A DNA stretch of 44,010 nt from Candidatus Binatia bacterium (lineage in GTDB: Bacteria > Desulfobacterota > Binatia > UBA1149 > CAITLU01). The position numbers and the translations under genes are program-made. Shown one piece after another: positions 15,372 through 24,088 of the stretch (positions are counted from its first letter, which is position 1; each line of letters opens with the position of its first letter). The stretch lies in the NCBI GenBank assembly GCA_036493895.1, contig DASXOZ010000066.1, positions 1-44,010 on the forward strand. The letters are read 5' to 3'. The notes under the pieces were generated by a model, which ran no database searches, was not told the DNA's origin, and saw only the letters and a list, made by a program, of their open reading frames with translations.

Positions 15372-15596
15372 CTAACCCTGCTTCCCGTCGTACAGGTCGG
15401 CGCGGTACGCGAGCCACGCGGCGATCGCGCGGGCGTAGCCGGGATCGACCAGGGCCCGCGGCCAGCGGATCGCAGAGGCCGGCGGCGTGCGGCGCGACAG
15501 CGACAGGGGGTCGGCGCTGGCGCCGAAAAAGAATCGCAGCTTTTCCCTGTCCGCGCGGCCGAGGAGGCCTGCGCGCCACAGGTACCAGAAGATCAC
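15372..15596 (-). CDS. Small hypothetical protein coupled to nuoI
   Basis: A 74-residue frame whose GTG start (15594-15596) overlaps the TGA stop of nuoI as GTGA, a typical coupling arrangement. The sequence (MIFWYLWRAGLLGRADREKL...) is not recognised. It starts with a short hydrophobic stretch and then is basic, with a possible second helix near the C terminus (YARAIAAWLAYRADLY). No metal or catalytic motif is visible. It ends right beside the second REP-like palindrome. It could be a spurious frame, but the exact overlap and position favour a real gene. Confidence 0.45.
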   Translation of the reverse strand: MIFWYLWRAGLLGRADREKLRFFFGASADPLSLSRRTPPASAIRWPRALVDPGYARAIAAWLAYRADLYDGKQG

Positions 15597-16192
15597 GGGT
15601 TGTCGGCGATCGCCTCGCCGGGCTCGGCGCGCTTGTAGTCGTCGAGCATCTGCTTCATCAGCGCGCCCTCGCCCTGGTCGCGCATGACACGCGAGCGGTT
15701 CATCAGCGCGGTCTTGTCCTCGATGAAGTCTTCGCGGGTGTAGCCGGCGACGCGCGGGTGCACCGAAGTGTCCATGCGGATCGCATCACACGGGCAGGCT
15801 TCGACGCACATGCCGCAGTAGATGCAGCGAAGCGTGTCGATCTCGTAGCGCAGCGGGAACTTCTCGACGGACTTGTCGGGGCTCTCTCCCGCTTCGATGT
15901 AGATGCAGCGCGCCGGGCACGCGGTGGCGCAAAGGAAGCACGCCGTGCAGCGCACCGCGCCGTCGTCCTTGAGAGTCAGGCGATGGCTGCCGCGGTAGCT
16001 GGGACCGTAGTCGAAATACTGCTCCGGGTACTGCAGCGTCACCGATGCGCTGGTGCCCCTGGCCACGCCGAACTGGTGCCCGATGTGAAGGAAAAGATTG
16101 CGCCAGAAACGCCCGCCCGTGACGAGCAGGCCGCGGATCACTTCCGGTACGAAGATCCGCTCTCGGAAGTTCAGGTCTTCGGGACGTCTCAC
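15593..16192 (-). CDS. nuoI: NADH-quinone oxidoreductase subunit I (NuoI)
   Basis: A 199-residue complex I subunit with two [4Fe-4S] clusters, N6a and N6b. The ligands are C82, C85, C88 with C92 (CTACFLCATACP) and C123, C126, C129 with C133 (CIYCGMCVEACP). The order and spacing match NuoI/TYKY, with a characteristic N-terminal segment (RGLLVTGGRFWRNLF) that packs on the membrane arm. It starts at a GTG, 13 bases after the glutathione-transferase-like gene. It is about 5 kb away from nuoB-nuoF-nuoG and not with nuoH or nuoJ as in the common operon, so complex I genes are dispersed here. Confidence 0.95.
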   Translation of the reverse strand: MRRPEDLNFRERIFVPEVIRGLLVTGGRFWRNLFLHIGHQFGVARGTSASVTLQYPEQYFDYGPSYRGSHRLTLKDDGAVRCTACFLCATACPARCIYIEAGESPDKSVEKFPLRYEIDTLRCIYCGMCVEACPCDAIRMDTSVHPRVAGYTREDFIEDKTALMNRSRVMRDQGEGALMKQMLDDYKRAEPGEAIADNP

Positions 16193-16205
16193 GAGGCTGG
16201 CGACC

Positions 16206-16814
16206 TCAGGCGGCGGATTTCGCGGCGCGACCGATGCTCGGACGGCCGAGAAGCCGGCTTCTCCATGCAGCGACGTTTGCCAGCGAGGGGTCGATCTGGA
16301 TTCCGACCTGCGGGAGCGTCAGCAGCGCCGGTGCGAACGCGACGTCGGCCAGCGAGAAGTCGGACGCGAGGTACTCGCGGCCGGCGAGCTCGCGTTCGAG
16401 CATCGCGAGCGTCTTCGTGATGGCGTCGCGGGCGGCGTGTACCCGGGCTTCGTCCTTGTCGGCGGCCTTGGCCTCGCGCTCGAGCGCCATCACCGGAAGC
16501 GTGAATGCGCGGTCGGCGAAATCGACGAGAAGGCGCACCCTGGCCCTCTCGCCCGAGTCCTCGGGCATCAGCTCGGGCTCGTGCGGGTACTCGTCGTTCA
16601 AGTACTCGTTGATGATCGACGACTCGTAGACGATCAGCGATTCGTCAACGAGCACGGGAACTTTGCCGAAAGGGTTTAGCCGGCGGAACTCTTCGCTGCG
16701 CTGCTGGCCCCGCGCCAGGTCAACCTGCACCGAGTCGAAGGAGAGCTCCTTCTCGGCCAGCACGATGCGGACTTTTCTGCCGAACGGACATCCTGGGTAG
16801 TCGTAAATCGTCAT
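16206..16814 (-). CDS. Glutathione S-transferase / SspA-like protein
   Basis: A 202-residue protein with an N-terminal thioredoxin-fold GST domain (MTIYDYPGCPFGRKVRIVL, with C9), the cis-proline segment FGKVPVLVDESL and the glutathione-binding YESSIINEYL. The C-terminal helical domain has FSLADVAFAPAL, the usual hydrophobic staple region. It resembles both stringent starvation protein A and general GSTs. It may conjugate glutathione or act as a regulator; the sequence does not decide. It is directly upstream of nuoI and in the same orientation. Confidence 0.85.
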   Translation of the reverse strand: MTIYDYPGCPFGRKVRIVLAEKELSFDSVQVDLARGQQRSEEFRRLNPFGKVPVLVDESLIVYESSIINEYLNDEYPHEPELMPEDSGERARVRLLVDFADRAFTLPVMALEREAKAADKDEARVHAARDAITKTLAMLERELAGREYLASDFSLADVAFAPALLTLPQVGIQIDPSLANVAAWRSRLLGRPSIGRAAKSAA

Positions 16815-16879
16815 CTTTTGCGCCTGCGCAACCGGGAACTCATAGACGAAACCCCGTCCTCACGCAATGCGTCGTCCTT

Positions 16880-18148
16880 TCAGTGCTTGTGCTGCAGCGG
16901 CACTTCGAGAAGGACGCCGATCAGTTTGCGTACTTCGGGATCGGGGTGGGACTTGTACTGCTCTTCGAGGGTCCGGACGCAATCGGGGCAGCCCTGCATC
17001 TGGCCCATCACCGAAACGGCGGCCAGGGCAGCCTCGCCCTTCTGTTCCTTGAGGGTCTTGATCAGCGCGGCCGATGCAGCCGGACCGCCGATGGCGGCAA
17101 GGGCCGCCGCCGATGCCTTGGCCGATCCTGCCCCGGCCGCCAGGGAGTCGGCCAGGATCGCGACCGAGGCGTCCCCGCCGGTTTTTCCGAGGCCCTCGGC
17201 AGCCGCCGTCGCGGGCATGAGCGCCGAAGGATCGGCCAGGATCTCGCGCACCTTGGCGGCGGCAGCCGGATCGGTCGCCGCGCGCCGGCCGAGGGCCTCG
17301 GCCGCATAGGACCGCATCTCCGGCGACGTCGACTTGGAGAGCGTCAACAGGCGGTCGGTGGGCGGCGCCGCGTCACCGAACGCCTCGAGGCCCTGCAGCG
17401 CGACGGCACCCGTCGCGTCGTCGCGAGAAACGAGCTTGGCAAGCTCGGGTTTGATCGACGTGACTTTCGCTGCCGCAAGCGCATCGACGAGGGCGGCCTT
17501 CTGGTCGGCTGCCGCGTCACCGGCCAGCCAGGCGGCAACCGGTGCAACGGAGCGCTCGGAGAAATCCCTGGCGAGCGTCGGATAGTCGGTCAGGAACACC
17601 GCCGCATCCTCGCGGATCACCGGCAAACTGGACAGCAGGGCCGCTGACACGGCGTCGACCTGGCGGGTCCAGCGATCGCTGCCTTTCATGTCGACCGCCG
17701 CCAGGTAATCGGTGAGCACGCGCCTGGCCTCGGCGACGTCATCGCCGCGAAACATGTAACGCGCTCCTCCGGCGACCTGGTGGCGAGGCGTGTCGGGAAG
17801 ATTGTCCTTCCAGTACGAGTGCTGCGGGAGAACGCGGATCGGTGCCAGGAACGAATCCTTCTCTCGCAGCGCGGGCTTGTCCTTCTCGTCGCTCCCGACC
17901 TCGTGCACCAGCATCATGTTGCGGGGCCTGGTCCCGTTCGGCCCCCAGACCAGGTCGGTGAACTGGCCCGGGAAGACCAGGATCTTGCCGTCGGCGAACG
18001 TGAGCGGCTTGCCCACCTCGACGACACCCACGCCCCAGGCCGTCTGGGCGTACCAGAACAGCGTCGGGCGCTCGGGGGCCACCGAGGCCGACGCCGGGGC
18101 CGAGCTCGCGGCAAGGAACAGGGAACAGGCGATGAGAGTGTTGCGCAT
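16880..18148 (-). CDS. Exported HEAT-repeat-like protein
   Basis: A 422-residue protein with a signal peptide (MRNTLIACSLFLAASSAPASAS). The first 150 residues are unrecognised and contain WYAQTAWGVGVVEVGKPL and a basic/Trp-rich stretch. From about 160 on it is alpha-helical, with HEAT/PBS-lyase-like repeats, seen in units such as EMRSYAAEALGRRAATDP and LMPATAAAEGLGKTGGD. Near the end is a CPDC motif (QGCPDCVRTLEEQ), which could be redox-active or structural. HEAT repeats mediate protein contacts, so a scaffold role in the periplasm or at the surface is reasonable inference. It follows the large PHP-domain protein, but a strong terminator lies between them. Confidence 0.7.
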   Translation of the reverse strand: MRNTLIACSLFLAASSAPASASVAPERPTLFWYAQTAWGVGVVEVGKPLTFADGKILVFPGQFTDLVWGPNGTRPRNMMLVHEVGSDEKDKPALREKDSFLAPIRVLPQHSYWKDNLPDTPRHQVAGGARYMFRGDDVAEARRVLTDYLAAVDMKGSDRWTRQVDAVSAALLSSLPVIREDAAVFLTDYPTLARDFSERSVAPVAAWLAGDAAADQKAALVDALAAAKVTSIKPELAKLVSRDDATGAVALQGLEAFGDAAPPTDRLLTLSKSTSPEMRSYAAEALGRRAATDPAAAAKVREILADPSALMPATAAAEGLGKTGGDASVAILADSLAAGAGSAKASAAALAAIGGPAASAALIKTLKEQKGEAALAAVSVMGQMQGCPDCVRTLEEQYKSHPDPEVRKLIGVLLEVPLQHKH

Positions 18149-18161
18149 GCGGTCTCCGTGA

Positions 18162-18203
18162 AAAGAAACGGGCGGAGGCCCCGAAGGACCTCCGCCCGTT
18201 TTC
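18162..18203 (-). terminator. Rho-independent terminator of the PHP-domain gene
   Basis: AACGGGCGGAGG (18167-18178) pairs with CCTCCGCCCGTT (18189-18200) around a 10-base loop. On the minus strand the stem is followed by a T-rich run, as required for termination just after the large PHP-domain gene (stop at 18232). The plus strand also has a TTTTC run after the stem, so it could act in both directions. The next gene starts only 18 bases beyond, so its promoter must overlap this element, or it depends on read-through. Confidence 0.85.
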
Positions 18204-18231
18204 TATCGAACGAGCTGTCGCGGTTCCAGTC

Positions 18232-21200
18232 TCAGAGACCGGGGCAGCTGGCGCCACCGACGCAGAACCCGTCGCTGTTGCGATCGAAGAACAACGGGTT
18301 CGAGTACGCCAGCGCCAGCACGCCGTGCTCGTTGAGGTTCCACGGCGGCGGGCCGCCCATGTCGGTGAGGCCGGCCAGCGTATCGTTGCCGGCCTGGTCG
18401 AGGTCCTCGGGCTCCATCGGGAACAGCGGGTGCGAGACGCCGTCGGTTCCGCGCACGACCACGACAATCCAGCTGTCGGTCGTGACCGTCAGCGGAACCG
18501 ATATGTCGGTCGTCTGCCGCGTCCCACCGCCGAATGAGGATGGGGTCACCGAGAAGTCGGTTCCCTTGTGCAGCGTGATCTGGGGCGCGACCGTGCACGA
18601 CGACGGGTTGACGACGCCGAAGAACGTCCACTGCGACAGGCAGCTCGGAACCGTGTTCTGGTAGATGTCGATCGTGTCGTACTCGGCCCACGTCGGCGCT
18701 TCGACGTGGATGTTGACCTGGTCCCCGGCGCCGCTGGAGACGACGGTGCGAGGCTGGCCAACCGCGTGCGATGCGACCTGCGCCGCGCCGTTCTGCAGGC
18801 TCACCCTCATGAAGGGACCGTTGGAGCCGATCGCGCGCATCTTGTTGACGTTTTGCGCCAGCTCGTTCGCGTCGATCGAAGCCGGATCGTCCGTCGACGA
18901 TGCGACGAAGGTGCGCGGTCCGCCCGCCTGCACCGAGAACGTGCTGTGCGAGTCGGAGTCGGCGGTGCCGGCCTTGTAGCGGCCCTGGTTCAGCAGGTTG
19001 AACCAGTCGCCGAAGTTCTCGCCGAGCAGCAGGCTCGTCTGGCCGCGGCCAGCCTCGATCCAAAGCTCCAGCGCGGTGTAGTTGTCGCTGTAGAGGTTGG
19101 TGCTCGTCGGATCCATGCGCAGGAACGCGCTCAGGTTGCCGGCCGGCATGCACGTGCCGCCCGGGCACGAAGTGGCTGCGGAGCAGGTTCCGCCGGGGCA
19201 GTCGCCAGGGCCGGTGCAGGTGTTCGAGTCGTTGCCTCCGCCGATGCAGATCGCGACGTGGCACGGCAGACCGAAGGCTCCTGGCGGCGATGCCGGGGCG
19301 CTGGAACCGCCGACGCAGCGGTAGACCTTGTTGCTGCTGACCGGCGGGTTCTGGTCGGTATCGATGCCGAGCATGTTGAAGTGCCCGAGCGTGCCGCTGT
19401 TGAAGTGATTGATCTGGATCACCTGCGCGCCGTCGGCGATGCCGGACGCGAAGATCTCACCCGGCTCGGAGTCGTATGCCCCGCCGGACGGGTAGCCCGG
19501 GCCGACGCCGAGGTGGGCGCTCCAGTCGGGCGCTCCGCCGGCAACCTGGCTCGCGTCCACGTTGATCGGCCACATGTTGAAGTGGCCGTAGTGGCTCGTC
19601 GTCGTCTCGACCGACGCCCTGTTGGCGATCTTGTTGCCGACGCCCATCGCGGTGATCGTCGGGCCGAGATCGTGGACGAAGTCGTGGTCGGTGTTGACGA
19701 AGAAGTCCACGCCTTCGGCGAGCATCGAGATGATGCGCCTCTGCACGCTGATCGTGCTGTCCGGGCTCTGGATCATGTGGACGTGCGTGTCGATGGACAC
19801 GAAGCCCGACGTGTCGACCACGTGGTGTACCGTCGCGTTGACCGGCGTGACCGTGTCGCCCGTGACCGTGATCACCTGGTCGTACACGTCGTACTCGTAG
19901 CCGTGCGAGACGACGACGTGGTACGTGCCCGGCTCCAGGTTGAAGCTCGCCGAGCCGCTGGCATCGGCGAAGTGGTAGGCCGCCAGCCCGAAGATGTCGC
20001 CCTTCTCCTCGAAGTCGTAGCCGAAGTAGCGACCCGTGTACTTCTGGGTGAGCACCAGGTACTCGTCGTTCATCGGATCCGGGCTCGCCGGAACGCCGAC
20101 CACCGAGATCTTGGCAGCCACCGGCTGCATGCTTCCGTCCAGCACGTTGACCGTCACGGTTCCGGTATTCGGAAGGACGATCGACAGCGCGGCAGTCTTC
20201 TTGGCCGCCAGCGTCACCGGGTTCTGCGTCGGCGTCGAGTGCAAGCCCTCATACGGCGCGCCCTTCTTGCGCACCAGGATCTGGTAGTCGCCCGGAGGCG
20301 CGACGAAGCGGTAGAAACCGTGCGAGTCGGTCAGCGTGCTCGAATAGATGTTGACGCAGCTTGCGAGCGTCGGGTCCTGGGCCATGCAGCCCGCCTTGTT
20401 GTTGATGTTCCCGTTGATCAGCGTCACGTGCGCCTCGGCCGCCGGGGACCCGTCGCTGAAATTGACGAATCCCTGCAGCGCGCCCTTGTCGCCGCCGAAC
20501 AGCTCGGTCCTGGCTTTGGTGACGTCGCTGACGGTGGTGCCGACCGTGAACCAGCGGCGGTAGGTGTTCGAGCCGCCCGCGGCGATCTGGAACGGTCCTG
20601 CCGGCTTGGCGTTCATGTTCGCGAACAGCGTGTTGAACAGGTTCGTGCCGGCCCAGGCGTAGACTCCCGACGACGCGAATGCGCCGGTGTTGCCGACCGT
20701 GCGTGCCAAAACGTTGGAAGGCCCGAAGATCACGCCGTACGTGACGCCGTCGGCATCGAGGCGGCCCTGGAAGGCCAGGTAGTCGAGCGACTGGCCGGAC
20801 GTGCCGTTGGATCCGTTGCGAATCTGCGTCTCGCCGTAGCCCTGGCCGGGGCCGAAGGGCTCGAGCTGGCCGCTCGGGTTGACGTAGTCGCCGACGATGT
20901 ACTTGGCGGTCGTTGCGCCGTTGTTCGTCACCGTCGTCGCCATCTGGATCATGTTCGAGTACGGGTTGAGGATCAGGTTGGTCTTGATGTGGACCGGGAT
21001 GTCCACGTCGTCGGCGTCGGACGGAACCGACAGCGGACCGGCGGCCAGGACGAGGATGTTCGGCTTGATGACGTCGAACAGGTCGTCGTCGCCGGACGAG
21101 GTCAGGATTGCCGCAGCGCCATTGGAACCGTCGTTGGTTACCGTGACCGTGTCGGTGCCCTGCGTGGACGAGATGTTGATCAGGGGCTGGATGCCCTGCC

Positions 21201-22128
21201 AGCTGTCGCGGTCGTCGGCCGGATTCTTGCGCACGAGGTCGGCGTCGATGATCTGGCCGCCTTCGAGCAGCGTGAAGGAATGCTGGCGACCCGGCTTGCG
21301 TACGACCGCGCGGACGTTGCCGTTGCGGATCGTGAAGTCGTTGAGGCGACCCATCGCCAGCGGTCCGCCGATCAGGTCGTTCGCGTTGGTGATCTGGAAT
21401 GCCTTGGCGGCGTGCGCGTTCGGGCCAACGACCGCCGGCGTGCAGTTGAGCTTGAACTTGACGGAAGCGCCCGAACCGCTGTCGTCGACGCTGATCGCGA
21501 CATTGGCCTTGTTCTTCTTGAAGGCCGGCATGCAGTAGTCCTCGTCGTCTGCCATGCAGTCGAGGTCGCTGGCGCACTTCTCGCCGAGGTCCGACATGCC
21601 CTGGCAGGTGCCGCCGGCAGCCTTGAGGTCGACCTTGACCGGCAGGTCGGACGCCGTGCAGGAATTCGTGGCGCTCGGAAGCAGCGCGCTGAATGCGTCC
21701 TCGAGCGTGAATCGGTTCGGGTATGCCGACGGAAGCTTGAAGGCGTTGCTCGCGTCCTTGGTGGACGGCTTGTCGACGCTTCCGGCAGAGACGGAGTCCG
21801 TGTCGCAGCTGGGATTCTGGGGATTGACGCAAACGCCGACGCGGAACGTGCAGCTGCCGTTCACCGATCCGTCCGCGTCGCAAAGCGGATCACCGTCGAC
21901 GCAGGTGATCTTCTTGACGTCGAGAGGCTTGGCTCCCGCCCCGTCCATGTCGACTGCGACCGCGAGGCGGCAGTTGCCCTGGGAGCCGCCGGCGGCGAAC
22001 GAGCAGTCGGCCGGATTGCTCACCGTGTGGGTGCCGTTGTCGATGCAGACCGCATCGGCCCGTGCTGCTGCAAAAGCCAAAGCGCCTACTGCAAGCCCGG
22101 CAATGCCGAGCTTCTTCCAATTGTTCAT
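18232..22128 (-). CDS. Very large exported PHP-domain (CehA/McbA-like) metallohydrolase
   Basis: A 1298-residue protein with a signal peptide (to about AARADA, residue 26). Residues 27-545 are beta-rich and low in recognised motifs, with several Cys pairs. Residues about 549-625 (LQGFVNFSDGSPAAEAHVTL...DSHGFYRFVAPPGDYQILV) and about 655-760 look like carboxypeptidase-regulatory-like beta domains. The PHP-type metal site follows: DTHVH (780-784), NTDHD (812-816), E841, H849, H908 and DSDSH (1057-1061), as in CehA/McbA family metallohydrolases. A Cys-rich insert (about 946-995, containing GDCPGGTC and SCPGGTC) interrupts the site between H908 and D1057. The C terminus is Ig-like beta. Substrate unknown; the ester or phosphoester hydrolase role is inferred from the family. 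Confidence 0.8.
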   Translation of the reverse strand: MNNWKKLGIAGLAVGALAFAAARADAVCIDNGTHTVSNPADCSFAAGGSQGNCRLAVAVDMDGAGAKPLDVKKITCVDGDPLCDADGSVNGSCTFRVGVCVNPQNPSCDTDSVSAGSVDKPSTKDASNAFKLPSAYPNRFTLEDAFSALLPSATNSCTASDLPVKVDLKAAGGTCQGMSDLGEKCASDLDCMADDEDYCMPAFKKNKANVAISVDDSGSGASVKFKLNCTPAVVGPNAHAAKAFQITNANDLIGGPLAMGRLNDFTIRNGNVRAVVRKPGRQHSFTLLEGGQIIDADLVRKNPADDRDSWQGIQPLINISSTQGTDTVTVTNDGSNGAAAILTSSGDDDLFDVIKPNILVLAAGPLSVPSDADDVDIPVHIKTNLILNPYSNMIQMATTVTNNGATTAKYIVGDYVNPSGQLEPFGPGQGYGETQIRNGSNGTSGQSLDYLAFQGRLDADGVTYGVIFGPSNVLARTVGNTGAFASSGVYAWAGTNLFNTLFANMNAKPAGPFQIAAGGSNTYRRWFTVGTTVSDVTKARTELFGGDKGALQGFVNFSDGSPAAEAHVTLINGNINNKAGCMAQDPTLASCVNIYSSTLTDSHGFYRFVAPPGDYQILVRKKGAPYEGLHSTPTQNPVTLAAKKTAALSIVLPNTGTVTVNVLDGSMQPVAAKISVVGVPASPDPMNDEYLVLTQKYTGRYFGYDFEEKGDIFGLAAYHFADASGSASFNLEPGTYHVVVSHGYEYDVYDQVITVTGDTVTPVNATVHHVVDTSGFVSIDTHVHMIQSPDSTISVQRRIISMLAEGVDFFVNTDHDFVHDLGPTITAMGVGNKIANRASVETTTSHYGHFNMWPINVDASQVAGGAPDWSAHLGVGPGYPSGGAYDSEPGEIFASGIADGAQVIQINHFNSGTLGHFNMLGIDTDQNPPVSSNKVYRCVGGSSAPASPPGAFGLPCHVAICIGGGNDSNTCTGPGDCPGGTCSAATSCPGGTCMPAGNLSAFLRMDPTSTNLYSDNYTALELWIEAGRGQTSLLLGENFGDWFNLLNQGRYKAGTADSDSHSTFSVQAGGPRTFVASSTDDPASIDANELAQNVNKMRAIGSNGPFMRVSLQNGAAQVASHAVGQPRTVVSSGAGDQVNIHVEAPTWAEYDTIDIYQNTVPSCLSQWTFFGVVNPSSCTVAPQITLHKGTDFSVTPSSFGGGTRQTTDISVPLTVTTDSWIVVVVRGTDGVSHPLFPMEPEDLDQAGNDTLAGLTDMGGPPPWNLNEHGVLALAYSNPLFFDRNSDGFCVGGASCPGL

Positions 22129-22254
22129 GAGCCCTCCCCAACGAGATAATGGCAGCGGTCCAAACGAGCGGACGGACGAAATCGCGGCGAAGGTAATCGT
22201 CGGGCCGGAGGTTAGTCAAGCCGGAGACGGCAAATCCCCGCACCTCACGCGAAC

Positions 22255-23481
22255 TTACGCGCTGTGCGACGTGCCGTAATACGACGGGCTGACGCTGCCT
22301 GCGCGGCCTTGCGGCACTCTCTGGTGCTGGCGCCGCGCCAGCCGCAGCAGCACTTTGAGCGAAGTCTCGAATTCATCGATCGGCTTGACCTCAATGAGAT
22401 CGGCATCGATCAGCTCCTGCATGACGCGGCGTCCCAAATCGCTGCGCGTGATCGTAATCGTCCAGCCCGTGCAGCCGACTCCTCCGCACGAAACGTCGGC
22501 GAGCTCGGCGGAGAAGTCTCCGCAGTGGTGGCACTCGGGACGCGCGTGTTCCTGGGCGTCGCGCAGGTTGATGCGCACGACTTCGCCGTCCTTTGGATAA
22601 ACCAGCACTTCGCCCTTGACGTTGAACTTGGCGATGTCGGTCAGCGGGATGCCGAGCTCGCGCTCGATCTTGCGCACCATCAGGCCGTCGAAGTCGAAGA
22701 CCTCCGAGCACAGCAGGCCGATCCTGAGCGCAATGCGATCCGAGGGATCCTTCAGGCTTCGGGTCTGCCTGTCGATGATCTTGTCCTTCTTCTTGCCGGT
22801 GTGGATGAACTCCGGGTCGCGAAGCTGGGCCTTGCGGGTCGGCGTGACCTGGCAGGGAACGCCGACGAACGCGACACGCGAGCAGCCCTTGGTGGCCGCC
22901 TCCTCCAGCGCGAGGTCGTTCGGACAATACGTGTACCAGGAGCCCGCCGCCGCGATGATCTCCTCTTCGGTCGTCGCGCACATCGGCTTCGGGGCGCACG
23001 GGCGATCGGGGTCGGGCGCGGAGACGATCGCGCCGTCGATGCATCCGGTCTTCATCTGGTGAAGCAGCAGTGCCGTGACGACGCCGCCGTCCTGGGCAAC
23101 GCCGAGGATGCGCGGGTCCTTGACGCGCGCCGCGTAGATTTCCTGGTAGGTGCCGAAGCCGCCCGAGTACGTGTTGCCTTCTTCGTTGGCGAAGACGTCG
23201 GCGGCCAGCTCGAACTCGCGCGGCCCGAGCCGCGGGCAGACCTGGGCACAGACGTCGCAGCCGATTCCCTCGCTGATGCCGCAGTAGTCGAACGGTGCGC
23301 TCGCTTTCGCGGTCTGCTTGGGCTTGCCGTCGATGTACTCGATGACGTTGTGCGGGCACACCAGCACGCAGCTGCCGCACTCGCAGCAGGAGCCGAAAGC
23401 GACGACGTCGTTCATCATGTCCTTGAACGACGGCTTGGACTTGAAGCTCTGCTCTTCCACGGAAACGCCCCTCTCGGACAA
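22255..23481 (-). CDS. FrhB/FdhB-type coenzyme F420-dependent oxidoreductase subunit
   Basis: A 408-residue protein of the coenzyme F420 hydrogenase/dehydrogenase beta-subunit family. The N terminus has a [4Fe-4S] ferredoxin motif C32, C35, C38 and C42 (CECGSCVLVCP), then further cysteines C67, C75, C78 and C82 (GCDVCAQVCP). FrhB_FdhB_N/C-type segments follow, such as RVAFVGVPCQVTPTRKAQL and the late HHCGDF...DVSCGGVGCTGW. Family members bind FAD and Fe-S and exchange electrons with F420 or with ferredoxin and other partners. The companion hydrogenase or dehydrogenase subunit is not next to it, so the electron partner is unknown. It may be co-transcribed with apt and surE. Confidence 0.88.
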   Translation of the reverse strand: MSERGVSVEEQSFKSKPSFKDMMNDVVAFGSCCECGSCVLVCPHNVIEYIDGKPKQTAKASAPFDYCGISEGIGCDVCAQVCPRLGPREFELAADVFANEEGNTYSGGFGTYQEIYAARVKDPRILGVAQDGGVVTALLLHQMKTGCIDGAIVSAPDPDRPCAPKPMCATTEEEIIAAAGSWYTYCPNDLALEEAATKGCSRVAFVGVPCQVTPTRKAQLRDPEFIHTGKKKDKIIDRQTRSLKDPSDRIALRIGLLCSEVFDFDGLMVRKIERELGIPLTDIAKFNVKGEVLVYPKDGEVVRINLRDAQEHARPECHHCGDFSAELADVSCGGVGCTGWTITITRSDLGRRVMQELIDADLIEVKPIDEFETSLKVLLRLARRQHQRVPQGRAGSVSPSYYGTSHSA

Positions 23482-23549
23482 TGGTCGGGATTGCGATCGG
23501 AGACCGGCCCCCGCTCCCTAGCGGAGACCGCTGCCCTGCACTACCGGCG

Positions 23550-24059
23550 TCAGTACCGGATCAGCGCATGAACGGGAACCGGAGCCAGCGCAGCGCGCCC
23601 GCCGAGGAAGTCCAGCTCGATCAGGAACCCGCACTCGATGACCTTCGCGCCGCAGGCATGCGCCAGCGCGACGGTCGCGCGCGCCGTCCCGCCGGTGGCG
23701 AGGAGGTCGTCGAGGATCGCGACGCGGGCGCCCGCCGGCAGCGCGTCCTTGTGGATCTCCAGCGAATCGCTGCCGTACTCGAGCTCGTAGGTGACCGTGT
23801 GCGTGTCGTGCGGCAGCTTGCCTGGCTTGCGCACGATGCACAGCCCGACGCCGAGCGCATAGGCGACGGGCGCACCGAACAGGAATCCGCGCGACTCGAC
23901 GCCGACGATCGCGTCGACCTTGCCGCGGTAGCGCTCGGCCATCGCGTCGACGACCTGGTGAAGCCCCGGTCCGCTCGATAGCAGCGGCGTGATGTCCTTG
24001 AACTGGATCCCCGGCTTCGGGAAATCCGGCACGTTGCGGATGAGCGAATGGATATCCAT
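23550..24059 (-). CDS. apt: Adenine phosphoribosyltransferase
   Basis: A 169-residue type I phosphoribosyltransferase, normal length. The start MDIHSLIRNVPDFPKPGIQF is highly conserved in Apt, and the PRPP-binding loop VAILDDLLATGGTARA is at 113-128. The purine hood region VGVESRGFLFGAPVA precedes it. It converts adenine and PRPP to AMP in purine salvage. It lies between surE and frhB-like genes on the same strand, with 29 bases to surE. PRPP synthase (prs) is elsewhere in the window. Confidence 0.97.
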   Translation of the reverse strand: MDIHSLIRNVPDFPKPGIQFKDITPLLSSGPGLHQVVDAMAERYRGKVDAIVGVESRGFLFGAPVAYALGVGLCIVRKPGKLPHDTHTVTYELEYGSDSLEIHKDALPAGARVAILDDLLATGGTARATVALAHACGAKVIECGFLIELDFLGGRAALAPVPVHALIRY

Positions 24060-24088
24060 CGGCGTTGGCGGTCTCCGTGGCGGCCCGC

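Noticed and set aside
18568..22149. Open frame of 1193 codons on the plus strand opposite the PHP-domain gene
   Set aside because: It is Arg/Val/Ala-rich with no family resemblance, arising as the antisense shadow of a long GC-rich gene whose minus-strand product has a signal peptide, metal motifs and a terminator.
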